NCBI RefSeq assembly: GCF_030693775.1
Contig: NZ_JAUXZY010000004.1
Location: 558,001 to 622,000 of the forward strand
Source: Polynucleobacter sp.
GTDB lineage: Bacteria > Pseudomonadota > Gammaproteobacteria > Burkholderiales > Burkholderiaceae
Length of the DNA stretch: 64,000 bases
Reading direction: 5' to 3'
Part shown: positions 55,521-63,942 of the stretch, in pieces
How the letters are laid out: the number at the start of each line of letters is the position of its first letter
Numbering within the stretch: position 1 is the first letter of the stretch
Position numbers and translations under genes: made by a program
Notes under the pieces: model-generated
Seen by the model: the letters and a program-made list of their open reading frames with translations, nothing else
Databases searched by the model: none
Told to the model about the DNA's origin: nothing

Positions 55521-57221
55521 CTAGCGTGGCGATTCAGGGCTTGTTGCAGTGCTTGGGTGCTTGACGATGATGCGGCGCGAATCCCGGTCAACGATTTCCA
55601 TCGGCAAGCCTAAGCGTTCAAGTTCAGCGTATTGTGAGGGCACCATAAGTGCATAGGCATTGGACTGGGCTTTCCAGCGCTCTATAAAATCATTCAAGGT
55701 GGGCGCCCAGCGCTCGGGCTCTTGATCTACACCGAACTGCAGCTCATCCGGGAACTCCACCATGATCATGGTTCGGCCTAAATAAAAGGGCAGGGTGTGA
55801 TCCAAAATGCGAACCGAATAGATGGGCGCATCGGCTGGGATCGCATGACGTACCCGGCTGGCTAAATCAACCCCCGACACTGCGCGGCCCAGTGTTTCAT
55901 GGCCAGTGCCTGCAACCATGCTGGTCAAATAAAAGCCAATCGCCAGACTAGCAATGCTCGTAATGCCATTGCGTCTTGCTTGCCATGCCGCCACGCCGCT
56001 AAAGAAAATCAAGATGACTAAAGCGACAGCAATCCATTGCGTATATTCCGCATAGGCGGTGATCTCATCGGGCTGCGCTTGTACACCCACAAAAGATAAA
56101 AAGAAGAAGCCAACAAAGCCGACGATAGCAAAGCATGCTGTTTGCAAGATCCAGCTTATTGGCAGGACATTAGTTTGACCTAATTGGCGATCCAAATAGC
56201 GGCCGACCAACATGGCCAGTGCTGGAAAAATTGGGATGATATAACCCGGCAATTTAGAGCGCGACACACTAAAAAAGGCAAAGATGATGACAAACCAGCA
56301 CACCAGCATCCAGCCTGAGGAAAAATGCCCTTGCCGTGCCTTCCAGGCTTCTATAACCGCTCCAGGCAATTGAAACAAAAACGGCAAAAATCCAGCAACC
56401 AGTAGCGGAACAAAAAAGTAAATCGGACCTGGGCGACGGTGGGTGTCTTGGGTAAAGCGCTCAAAATGCTCGTGGATAAAGAAGAACTCAAAAAATTCGG
56501 GGTGACGGATTGACATCACAATGAACCAGGGGGCAGTAATCGCGAAAAACAGCAATAAACCACTGACGATATGGAGGCGCTTCCAAATCCGCCAATCCCA
56601 AGCGCTAAGCGAATACGCAATCAATACTAGGGTAGGCAGTGCCGCCCCAATTAAGCCTTTGGATAGTGTTGCCAGTGCCATGAATGTCCAGCAAAGCAAC
56701 ATCCAGCCGCGTGTACCGTTCGTTGTTTTGCTGTCTTGAGCGAGGAGCAGTGCGCACAAGGCGGATGCTAAAAATGCCGACAGGGCCATATCGAGCGAGT
56801 TCACGTGACCGCTAATAATCCACATGGGGCTTGCGGCCAAGGCTACTGCTGCAATCCAGCCGGCCCTTGCACCGTCAAGCCGAGTGCTGGTGTAGCCAAC
56901 AAAAAGAATAGTTAAAAAGCCGGTCAGCGCCCCCCACAAGCGGGCCTGCCATTCGCCTACCCCAAACCAATCAAATGCAATGACAGTGGCCCAGAGTTGC
57001 AGTGGCGGTTTGAAAAAATACTTGTAGTCGTGGTAACGCGGAGTGATCCAATCCCCGCTGACAAGCATTTCACGGGCAATCTCAGCGTAACGACCCTCGT
57101 CGGATGGAATGAGGTGTCGGTAATCGAGACTGCCAAACCACACGAGGGCATAGAGCACCCCCAATATCAAAATCCCAACTGGCGTTAATAGGGCGGGCTT
57201 TTTATTGATGGGTCCAAACAT
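55521..57221 (-). CDS. arnT: Undecaprenyl phosphate-alpha-Ara4N transferase (lipid A modification)
   Basis: The 566-residue integral membrane glycosyltransferase (GT83/PMT family) has a periplasmic loop after the first transmembrane segment with RHLIPSDEGRYAEIAREMLV, the acidic DEGR motif of ArnT, then about a dozen hydrophobic segments. KLPGYIIPIFPALAMLVGRYL is a conserved later region. It moves aminoarabinose from undecaprenyl phosphate to lipid A, giving resistance to polymyxin and cationic peptides. It heads the arn genes after a small Mth938-like gene. Confidence 0.92.
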   Translation of the reverse strand: MFGPINKKPALLTPVGILILGVLYALVWFGSLDYRHLIPSDEGRYAEIAREMLVSGDWITPRYHDYKYFFKPPLQLWATVIAFDWFGVGEWQARLWGALTGFLTILFVGYTSTRLDGARAGWIAAVALAASPMWIISGHVNSLDMALSAFLASALCALLLAQDSKTTNGTRGWMLLCWTFMALATLSKGLIGAALPTLVLIAYSLSAWDWRIWKRLHIVSGLLLFFAITAPWFIVMSIRHPEFFEFFFIHEHFERFTQDTHRRPGPIYFFVPLLVAGFLPFLFQLPGAVIEAWKARQGHFSSGWMLVCWFVIIFAFFSVSRSKLPGYIIPIFPALAMLVGRYLDRQLGQTNVLPISWILQTACFAIVGFVGFFFLSFVGVQAQPDEITAYAEYTQWIAVALVILIFFSGVAAWQARRNGITSIASLAIGFYLTSMVAGTGHETLGRAVSGVDLASRVRHAIPADAPIYSVRILDHTLPFYLGRTMIMVEFPDELQFGVDQEPERWAPTLNDFIERWKAQSNAYALMVPSQYAELERLGLPMEIVDRDSRRIIVKHPSTATSPESPR

Positions 57222-57223
57222 GG

Positions 57224-57601
57224 TTATTGGGGGTCCAGTAATAAGGCTGCCATCGCCTGGCGACCTTCGCCTACCAAAATGTTGTACGTTCGGCAGGCTG
57301 CCTGGGTATCCATAATCTCAAAGCCAATTTTGGCATTTATGAGGGCCCGCAACAAATCGGGGCGAGGAAAGCGCTGAACGGATCCACTACCAAAAATCAC
57401 CAGTTCCGGCTTGAGATCAGCTATCTGGGCAAAGTGACTGGGTTCAAGGGCTGCAAAGGAGGAGGCTGCCCATTGGCCCACTGCACCGCTGGGTCCAACC
57501 AATACCGCATGGTGATATGGGACCCGATTGACCTCAATGTAGTCCTTGCCGTAGCCGGTGATCGTATTGATGCCAAGAGGGGTATCAGAATGGAGTTTCA
57601 C
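57224..57601 (-). CDS. Mth938-like (DUF498) domain protein
   Basis: The 125-residue protein has the fold signature VLVGPSGAVGQWAASSFAAL, then LVIFGSGSVQRFPRPDLL and GFEIMDTQAACRTYNILVGE with the conserved DTxxACRTYN segment. Its biochemical role is not known to me. It begins with GTG at 57601 and ends two bases before the arnT start, so it is probably the first gene of the arn transcript. A TATAAT (57633-57628) lies upstream. Confidence 0.85.
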   Translation of the reverse strand: MKLHSDTPLGINTITGYGKDYIEVNRVPYHHAVLVGPSGAVGQWAASSFAALEPSHFAQIADLKPELVIFGSGSVQRFPRPDLLRALINAKIGFEIMDTQAACRTYNILVGEGRQAMAALLLDPQ

Positions 57602-57627
57602 GTGTGCGCTCTGTCATAATTGAGTAA

Positions 57628-57633
57628 ATTATA
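57628..57633 (-). promoter_or_regulatory. Possible -10 element of the arn operon
   Basis: The minus strand reads TATAAT, 26 bases upstream of the GTG of the Mth938-like gene. No good -35 is found at normal spacing; TTGAAA (57661-57656) is too far at 22. Confidence 0.35.
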
Positions 57634-57704
57634 ACTAGTCGCTTTTTTGCCTAGTTTTCAAGTACTTAACCCTTACCAATTTATCAGTATTTACAAAAAC
57701 CACC

Positions 57705-58967
57705 GTGAAACCGATCCTGAAGTCTGAAAAGCTAAATCACGTTTGTTATGACATTCGTGGACCCGTCCTTGAGCTTGCTCAGCGCATGGAGGAAGAGGGT
57801 CACAAAATCATCAAATTAAACATCGGCAATGTCGGTGTGTTTGGTTTTGATCCGCCTGAAGAAATTCAGCTCGACATGATTCGAAATTTAAGTAATGCGT
57901 CTGCTTATTCGGATTCAAAAGGCATTTTCGCGGCCCGCAAAGCAATCATGCAGTATTGCCAAGAAAAAGGCATTCAGGGTGTTACCTTGGATGACATCTA
58001 CACCGGCAACGGCGTCTCGGAATTAATCGTGCTTGCAATGAATGCATTGCTGAACAATGGTGATGAAGTCTTGGTTCCCGCACCAGACTACCCCCTGTGG
58101 ACTGCTGCAGTGAGTTTGTCGGGCGGCACTCCGATTCATTATTTATGTGACGAAGCGAAAGAGTGGGCCCCAGACTTGGCCGACTTGCGCTCCAAGATCA
58201 CGCCGCGCACCAAAGCGATTGTGATGATTAATCCAAACAATCCAACCGGGGCAATTTATTCCAAAGCAGTGCTGACGGAGCTTACGCAAATTGCGCGCGA
58301 GCATGGCCTCATTCTCTTTGCTGATGAAATCTACGACAAGATGCTGTACGACGAGGAGCAGCATGTTTCCCTCGCCTCATTGTCATCCGATGTCGTCATC
58401 ATTACCTTTAACGGACTATCCAAGAATTACCGCTCCTGCGGCTACCGCTCTGGCTGGATGGTGGTTTCAGGGGATAAGTCACGCATCAAGGATTACATCG
58501 AAGGACTGAACATGCTGTCCTCGATGCGTCTGTGCGCCAACGTTCCAGGGCAGTACGCCATTCAAACAGCGCTGGGCGGCTATCAAAGCATTGATGATCT
58601 GGTTGCCAAAGGCGGGCGTCTGGCACGGCAACGTGACCTCGCTTGGGAATTGATTACCGCCATCCCGGGAGTGAGTTGTGTGAAGCCAAAATCGGCGCTG
58701 TATTTATTTCCCAAATTAGACCCAGAGATGTACCCGATTGAGAACGATCAAGAATTCATTGCCGACTTGTTGCGCGAAGAAAAGGTATTGATGGTTCAGG
58801 GGTCCGGCTTTAATTGGGTGAAGCCAGATCATTTCCGTGTTGTTTTCTTACCCCATGAAGATGTGCTTAAAGATGCCATTGGCCGCTTTGCACGTTTTCT
58901 GGAGCGTTATCGTCAAAAGCATGGCAAGTCATCTGCCACTGCATCACTCGCTACAAAGGCATCATGA
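57705..58967 (+). CDS. alaA: Alanine transaminase AlaA, PLP-dependent class I/II aminotransferase
   Basis: The 420-residue enzyme begins with GTG and reads KPILKSEKLNHVCYDIRGP, with KLNIGNVGVFGFDPPEEI, the substrate-cofactor region YTGNGVSELIVLAMNALL, and the PLP Lys in FNGLSKNYRSCGYRSGW. This is the AlaA/YfbQ pattern, which makes alanine from pyruvate and glutamate. It overlaps hom by four bases (ATGA), the order alaA-hom-thrC being common in betaproteobacteria. Confidence 0.93.
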   Translation: MKPILKSEKLNHVCYDIRGPVLELAQRMEEEGHKIIKLNIGNVGVFGFDPPEEIQLDMIRNLSNASAYSDSKGIFAARKAIMQYCQEKGIQGVTLDDIYTGNGVSELIVLAMNALLNNGDEVLVPAPDYPLWTAAVSLSGGTPIHYLCDEAKEWAPDLADLRSKITPRTKAIVMINPNNPTGAIYSKAVLTELTQIAREHGLILFADEIYDKMLYDEEQHVSLASLSSDVVIITFNGLSKNYRSCGYRSGWMVVSGDKSRIKDYIEGLNMLSSMRLCANVPGQYAIQTALGGYQSIDDLVAKGGRLARQRDLAWELITAIPGVSCVKPKSALYLFPKLDPEMYPIENDQEFIADLLREEKVLMVQGSGFNWVKPDHFRVVFLPHEDVLKDAIGRFARFLERYRQKHGKSSATASLATKAS

Positions 58968-60274
58968 AGCCGATTCAAGTTGGATTACTAGGTATTGGAA
59001 CTGTTGGTGGGGGCGTTTTCACGGTCCTAGAGCGCAATCAAGATGAGATTCTGCGCCGTGCCGGCCGCGGCATTCGCATTCACACCGTCGCCGATCTCAA
59101 TGTGGAGCGCGCTAAAGAGCTCGTGCACGATCGCGCACAGATCGTTAGCGATGCCCGCGCAGTCATTGCAAACCCCGAGATTGATATCGTGGTTGAGCTC
59201 ATTGGCGGTTATGGGATTGCGAAAGAGTTGGTGCTCGAGGCCATTGCCGCAGGCAAGCATGTTGTGACAGCCAATAAGGCCTTAATTGCAGTGCATGGCA
59301 ATGAAATCTTCAAAGCAGCCCATGCGAAAGGTGTGATGGTCGCATTTGAAGCTGCAGTTGCTGGCGGCATTCCGATCATCAAGGCCTTGCGTGAAGGCTT
59401 AACGGCCAATCGAATCGAATGGATTGCCGGCATCATTAATGGCACGACCAATTTCATCTTGTCGGAGATGCGCGACAAGGGATCCGACTTTGCCACTGTA
59501 TTAAAGGAAGCTCAGCGCCTAGGCTATGCCGAAGCTGATCCGACGTTTGATATTGAAGGCATTGATGCTGCCCATAAAGTCAGCATCATGAGCGCAATTG
59601 CATTTGGTATTCCGATGCAGTTTGATAAAGCCTATGTCGAAGGCATCACGAATTTAGCAGCAACCGATATTAAATATGCGGAGCAACTGGGCTATCGGAT
59701 TAAGTTGCTTGGTATTACCAAGAAAACCAAATCCGGAATTGAGCTGCGAGTCCATCCGACCTTGATACCCAGCAAACGCTTGATTGCCAATGTAGAAGGT
59801 GCCATGAATGCGGTTCAAGTGTTCGGTGATGCGGTTGGTACTACGCTCTACTACGGCAAAGGTGCCGGCTCAGAGCCAACTGCTTCCGCCGTAATTGCTG
59901 ACTTAGTGGATGTCACCCGTTTAATGACGGCTGACCCTGAAAACCGGGTACCGCATTTGGCATTCCAGCCGGATGCCGTGCGCGATACCGTTGTTTTGCC
60001 TATCGGCGAAATCACTACCAGTTACTACTTACGTCTGCGCGTTGCGGATCAAGCTGGGGTTTTGGCAGACATTACGAAAATACTGGCATCCCATGGCGTT
60101 TCGATCGACGCACTCTTGCAAAAAGAGGCGAATGAGGGCGAGAGTCAAACCGACCTGGTCATGCTGACGCACGAAACCAAGGAAAAGAATATGTTGGCAG
60201 CGATTGCTGATATGCAAGACTTGAAAACCGTCGTTGGTGAGATCGTTAAAATTCGCCTCGAAAATTTATCCTAA
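58964..60274 (+). CDS. hom: Homoserine dehydrogenase
   Basis: The 436-residue enzyme has VGLLGIGTVGGGVFTVLERN for NAD(P), VVTANKALIA, the catalytic region GIPIIKALREGL and INGTTNFILSEM, and a C-terminal ACT domain from about residue 355 (LRLRVADQAGVLADITKILA), which allows feedback control by threonine. It makes homoserine for Thr and Met synthesis. Confidence 0.96.
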   Translation: MKPIQVGLLGIGTVGGGVFTVLERNQDEILRRAGRGIRIHTVADLNVERAKELVHDRAQIVSDARAVIANPEIDIVVELIGGYGIAKELVLEAIAAGKHVVTANKALIAVHGNEIFKAAHAKGVMVAFEAAVAGGIPIIKALREGLTANRIEWIAGIINGTTNFILSEMRDKGSDFATVLKEAQRLGYAEADPTFDIEGIDAAHKVSIMSAIAFGIPMQFDKAYVEGITNLAATDIKYAEQLGYRIKLLGITKKTKSGIELRVHPTLIPSKRLIANVEGAMNAVQVFGDAVGTTLYYGKGAGSEPTASAVIADLVDVTRLMTADPENRVPHLAFQPDAVRDTVVLPIGEITTSYYLRLRVADQAGVLADITKILASHGVSIDALLQKEANEGESQTDLVMLTHETKEKNMLAAIADMQDLKTVVGEIVKIRLENLS

Positions 60275-60280
60275 AACACC

Positions 60281-61723
60281 ATGCGTTATCAGTCGACCCG
60301 CGGCAATAGCCCAGAGCAATCTTTTCTCGAAATTCTCTTGGGCGGCCTCGCTCCAGACGGCGGTCTTTATCTGCCGATGGAGTACCCGAAGGTTGCTCCA
60401 GCCCAATTAGATTCGTGGCGAGGCCTTTCTTACGCTGATTTGGCGTTTGAAGTCTTGAGCTTATATTGTCCCGATATTCCAGAGAGCGATTTGCGCGCAT
60501 TGTTGCGTAAAACCTATACTGCCGCCGTTTATAGCAATGGCCGCCCTGAAGACAAAGCGAGTGATATTACGCCGCTCCACTGGCTGGGCGAAGAGGGCGG
60601 TACGCGCATTGGCCTGTTGAGCTTATCCAATGGCCCTACCTTGGCATTTAAAGACATGGCTATGCAGTTGCTGGGTAATTTGTTCGAATATGCATTGCAA
60701 CGTGCGGGCCAGCATCTCAATATCTTGGGCGCCACCTCCGGCGATACGGGCAGCGCCGCTGAATATGCCATGCGCGGTAAAGCAGGTGTCCGCGTCTTCA
60801 TGCTTTCCCCCAAGGGGAAGATGAGCGCCTTCCAGTCGGCACAAATGTATTCCCTGCAAGACCCGAATATTTTTAATCTTGCGATAGATGGTGTCTTTGA
60901 CGACTGCCAAGATATTGTCAAGGCCGTCAGTAACGATTTGGAATACAAAGCCAAATATCAGATTGGTACAGTTAACTCGATTAATTGGGGGCGCGTTCTT
61001 GCGCAGGTGGTCTATTACTTTCAGGGCTATTTGCTGGCGACGCAATCCAGTGCTGAAAAAGTATCGTTCACCGTTCCCTCGGGCAACTTCGGTAATGTGT
61101 GTGCGGGGCACATTGCCCGCATGATGGGTTTGCCGATCGAGCGTTTAGTGGTTGCCACCAACGAAAATGATGTACTCGATGAGTTTTTCCGAACGGGCGT
61201 CTATCGTGCGCGCAAATCTGCTGAGACCTTGCACACCTCGAGCCCATCGATGGATATTTCCAAAGCCAGTAATTTTGAGCGCTTTGTTTTTGATTTGCTT
61301 TCGCAAGACGGCAAGCGAACAGCAGCTCTTTTTAAGCAAGTTGAAGACACCGGCGGCTTTGATTTATCGAGCGATCCTGCCTATGCGACGATGCAGCAGT
61401 TTGGGTTTGCCTCGGGCCGAAGCACCCATTCTGATCGCTTGAAGACCATTCGGGATGTGGACGGCAAGTATGGCGTGATGATTGATACCCATACTGCAGA
61501 TGGCGTCAAAGTAGCGCGCGAGTATTTGCAAAAGAATATTCCAATGCTGGTGCTAGAGACTGCTCTGCCGATCAAGTTTGAAGAAACGATTGAAGAGGCC
61601 CTGGGGCGTCCCGCCGAGTGCCCACCGGCATTTAAAGACATCAAATCACTTCCCCAGCGGGTTGAATATATTCCGGCGGACGTTACAGTGGTGAAACAAT
61701 TTATTGTCCGGCACGTCTCCTAA
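60281..61723 (+). CDS. thrC: Threonine synthase
   Basis: The 480-residue PLP enzyme starts MRYQSTRGNSPEQSFLEILL with APDGGLYLP, has the PLP Lys in GPTLAFKDMAMQLLGN, and GATSGDTGSAAEYAMRGK for phosphate binding. It is of the long, thrC-type II class. It converts homoserine phosphate to threonine. It lies six bases after hom. Confidence 0.96.
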   Translation: MRYQSTRGNSPEQSFLEILLGGLAPDGGLYLPMEYPKVAPAQLDSWRGLSYADLAFEVLSLYCPDIPESDLRALLRKTYTAAVYSNGRPEDKASDITPLHWLGEEGGTRIGLLSLSNGPTLAFKDMAMQLLGNLFEYALQRAGQHLNILGATSGDTGSAAEYAMRGKAGVRVFMLSPKGKMSAFQSAQMYSLQDPNIFNLAIDGVFDDCQDIVKAVSNDLEYKAKYQIGTVNSINWGRVLAQVVYYFQGYLLATQSSAEKVSFTVPSGNFGNVCAGHIARMMGLPIERLVVATNENDVLDEFFRTGVYRARKSAETLHTSSPSMDISKASNFERFVFDLLSQDGKRTAALFKQVEDTGGFDLSSDPAYATMQQFGFASGRSTHSDRLKTIRDVDGKYGVMIDTHTADGVKVAREYLQKNIPMLVLETALPIKFEETIEEALGRPAECPPAFKDIKSLPQRVEYIPADVTVVKQFIVRHVS

Positions 61724-61730
61724 GTCTGTC

Positions 61731-62969
61731 ATGACAAAGCCACCGATGTTGACAGCAGCGCAGGCACGCGAGCAGTTGCTCATGCCAGCAGTTCCTGTCT
61801 CCGAAGTGGAGTTGGTCCCCATGCAGGCAGCCCTTGGGCGCGTTTTGGCGGAAGATGTCGTTAGCTTGGTTGATGTGCCGCCGCTAGACAATACATCGAT
61901 GGATGGTTATGCCGTCCGCACTGCGGATACCCAAAATCCTGGAAGCGTCTTAAAAATTGCACAACGTATTCCGGCGGGTTCAGTTGGCACAGAACTCCAA
62001 GCAGGAACTGCTGCTCGTATTTTTACAGGCGCTCCTGTTCCTCCAGGTGCGGACGCCATAGTCATGCAAGAGGATTGCTCTTCCCCTGAAGGTTCAATTG
62101 ATCAAGTACAAGTCAATATTGCGCCTGCATTTGGCCAGTGGATTCGTCGTCGGGGCGAAGATTTAACTACTGGCAAAGTGGCTTTAAGTGCCGGTTGTGT
62201 ATTGCGTCCGCAAGAACTGGGGGTCGCAGCATCGGCTGGTTTAACGCACCTGCCCGTAAAGCGCCGCGTACGGGTTGCCGCATTTTTTACCGGGGATGAA
62301 CTATCGCTTCCAGGGGAGCCATTAAAGCCTGGCGGTATCTATAACTCGAATCGCGATACTTTACTCGCCTGCATTAAAGCCTTGGGTTGCGATGCGACGG
62401 ATTTAGGTATCGTGCCCGATCGGCTTGATGCGACGCGCGCCGCTTTGCGTCAAGCAAGCAAAGATCACGATTTGATCATTACCTCTGGCGGGGTATCAGT
62501 TGGTGAAGAAGACCACATTAAGCCAGCCGTGACTGCGGAAGGCGAACTTAATTTATGGCAGATTGCCATTAAACCTGGCAAGCCCCTGGCATTTGGATCG
62601 GTGCGCCGAGAATCGAATCCAGGGACATCAACTTGGTTTATCGGCTTGCCTGGTAACCCCGTTTCGAGCTTTGTCACTTTCCTATTATTTGTTAGGCCAT
62701 TTATTCTGAAGTTGCAGGGCCGTGAAGCAAATCAAACCCAATCGTATTTGATGCGCGCAGACTTTGATTGGTTCAAAGCCGATCGCCGCAATGAGTTCTT
62801 ACGCGTAAAACTCAATAACAATGGCGGCTTGGATTTATTCCCCAATCAAAGCTCCGGTGTACTCACGAGTGCTTCTTGGGGTGATGGTCTAGTAGATTGC
62901 CCGCCAAACCAGCCAATTAAGGTCGGTGATTTAGTCAAGTACATCCCATTTGATGCACTTCTCAAATAA
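61731..62969 (+). CDS. moeA: Molybdopterin molybdenumtransferase MoeA (second copy)
   Basis: The 412-residue protein has DVPPLDNTSMDGYAVRT, FTGAPVPPGADAIVMQED, ITSGGVSVGEEDHIK and GLPGNPVSSFVTFLLF. The frame opens at a TTG inside thrC (61704) but ATG 61731, seven bases after the thrC stop, is preferred. It is followed by moaD and moaE. The copy at 9.6 kb is about 30 residues longer; having two MoeA types may reflect different metal loading (Mo or W), or different partner steps; this is inference. Confidence 0.94.
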   Translation: MTKPPMLTAAQAREQLLMPAVPVSEVELVPMQAALGRVLAEDVVSLVDVPPLDNTSMDGYAVRTADTQNPGSVLKIAQRIPAGSVGTELQAGTAARIFTGAPVPPGADAIVMQEDCSSPEGSIDQVQVNIAPAFGQWIRRRGEDLTTGKVALSAGCVLRPQELGVAASAGLTHLPVKRRVRVAAFFTGDELSLPGEPLKPGGIYNSNRDTLLACIKALGCDATDLGIVPDRLDATRAALRQASKDHDLIITSGGVSVGEEDHIKPAVTAEGELNLWQIAIKPGKPLAFGSVRRESNPGTSTWFIGLPGNPVSSFVTFLLFVRPFILKLQGREANQTQSYLMRADFDWFKADRRNEFLRVKLNNNGGLDLFPNQSSGVLTSASWGDGLVDCPPNQPIKVGDLVKYIPFDALLK

Positions 62970-62987
62970 TCGGATTACGATTTACCC

Positions 62988-63245
62988 ATGAAACTACAGC
63001 TGCGCTACTTTGCCTCGATACGGGAAAGCCTCGGATTAGAGCAGGAGGTAATTGAATTGCCCATCTCCGTTCGTACGATGGATGATTTGCGTGCCCATCT
63101 GCGATTGCGCGGTGGCATTTGGTCCGAGGTCTTGGGTGAGGGCAAAGTATTGCGCTGCGCTCTCAATCACCAGATGGTTAATTCATCGACTGAATTAGTG
63201 GATGGTGCTGAAGTGGCTTTCTTTCCGCCGGTGACGGGAGGCTAG
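62988..63245 (+). CDS. moaD: Molybdopterin synthase sulfur carrier subunit
   Basis: The 85-residue ubiquitin-fold protein begins MKLQLRYFASIRESLGLEQE and ends FFPPVTGG, with the terminal Gly-Gly that carries the thiocarboxylate. It donates sulfur to MoaE. Its stop is directly followed by the moaE ATG. Confidence 0.97.
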   Translation: MKLQLRYFASIRESLGLEQEVIELPISVRTMDDLRAHLRLRGGIWSEVLGEGKVLRCALNHQMVNSSTELVDGAEVAFFPPVTGG

Positions 63246-63713
63246 ATGGCCATTCGTATTCAGCAGGCGGACTTTGATCTCACGACTGAGATTGCAAACC
63301 TGCGCCAGGGTGATTTACAGGTTGGTGCGATTACCTCATTTGTCGGTACAGTGCGGGATATGAACGAGGGCAGTACGGTAAACGCCATGACCCTGGAGCA
63401 CTATCCAGGCATGACTGAAAAAGCCCTAGAAGATATTGTTAGTCAAGCAAAAGCGCGTTGGGATATTCGGGATGCGCTCGTGATTCACCGCATTGGACCC
63501 CTGATGCCAGCAGACCAAATTGTCTTGGTGGCGGTTACCAGTGCGCACCGCGGCGAATCCTTTTTGGCCTGCGAGTTCATCATGGACTACCTCAAAACCG
63601 CGGCGCCATTTTGGAAGAAAGAAGATACGCCCGAGGGTGGACGTTGGGTCGATGCCCGCGTTACTGATGATGCAGCCGCTACGCGCTGGAATCAAAAAAA
63701 GCCCGCTTCTTAG
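63246..63713 (+). CDS. moaE: Molybdopterin synthase catalytic subunit
   Basis: The 155-residue enzyme has VGAITSFVGTVRDMNEGSTV, LEHYPGMTEKALEDIV, HRIGPLMPADQIVLVAVTS and the catalytic Lys segment FLKT/APFWKKE. It inserts dithiolene sulfur into cPMP, the product of MoaA/MoaC. Its end overlaps the convergent GIY-YIG gene by 35 bases. Confidence 0.96.
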   Translation: MAIRIQQADFDLTTEIANLRQGDLQVGAITSFVGTVRDMNEGSTVNAMTLEHYPGMTEKALEDIVSQAKARWDIRDALVIHRIGPLMPADQIVLVAVTSAHRGESFLACEFIMDYLKTAAPFWKKEDTPEGGRWVDARVTDDAAATRWNQKKPAS

Positions 63714-63942
63714 CTCGGGGTAGGCGCTTTAGTCTCATTTCTGCCTTGGATGCTTCCGATCGGTCGGGGTGTTCCTGGGTGGCTAGCAGGGTGACAGGGA
63801 GCCTAGAGCGGGTATAGCGCGCCCCTACACCCGTATTGTGGGCATTGAGGCGGTGTTCTAGCCGATTGGTAATCCCAGCATATAAGCTGCCGTCAGCGCA
63901 CTCTAAGAGGTAAACAAGCCAGGTCAAATCCGATTTTTCCAT
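63679..63942 (-). CDS. GIY-YIG nuclease superfamily protein (UPF0213/YhbQ-like)
   Basis: The 87-residue protein reads WLVYLLECADGSLYAGITNR with the GIY-YIG-type pair V-Y-L and Y-A-G, then LEHRLNAHNTGVGARYTRSR and the conserved Glu in EASKAEMRLKRLPRAKK. Single-domain GIY-YIG proteins of this kind are found widely; the function in the cell is unclear. The C-terminal 11 codons overlap moaE on the other strand. Confidence 0.9.
   Translation of the reverse strand: MEKSDLTWLVYLLECADGSLYAGITNRLEHRLNAHNTGVGARYTRSRLPVTLLATQEHPDRSEASKAEMRLKRLPRAKKRAFFDSSA

Noticed and set aside
55496..55591. Longer arnB start at 55591
   Set aside because: It reads antisense-like, low-complexity sequence (Ser/Gln/Ala-rich) inside the arnT 3' end; the family N-terminus begins at 55495.
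61704..61730. TTG at 61704 as start of the second moeA
   Set aside because: It would overlap thrC by 20 bases without a ribosome-binding site; ATG 61731 is better placed.
9636..62969. The two moeA genes as a recent duplication or recombination repeat
   Set aside because: Only motif-level similarity is seen between the proteins; no long identical DNA is apparent.
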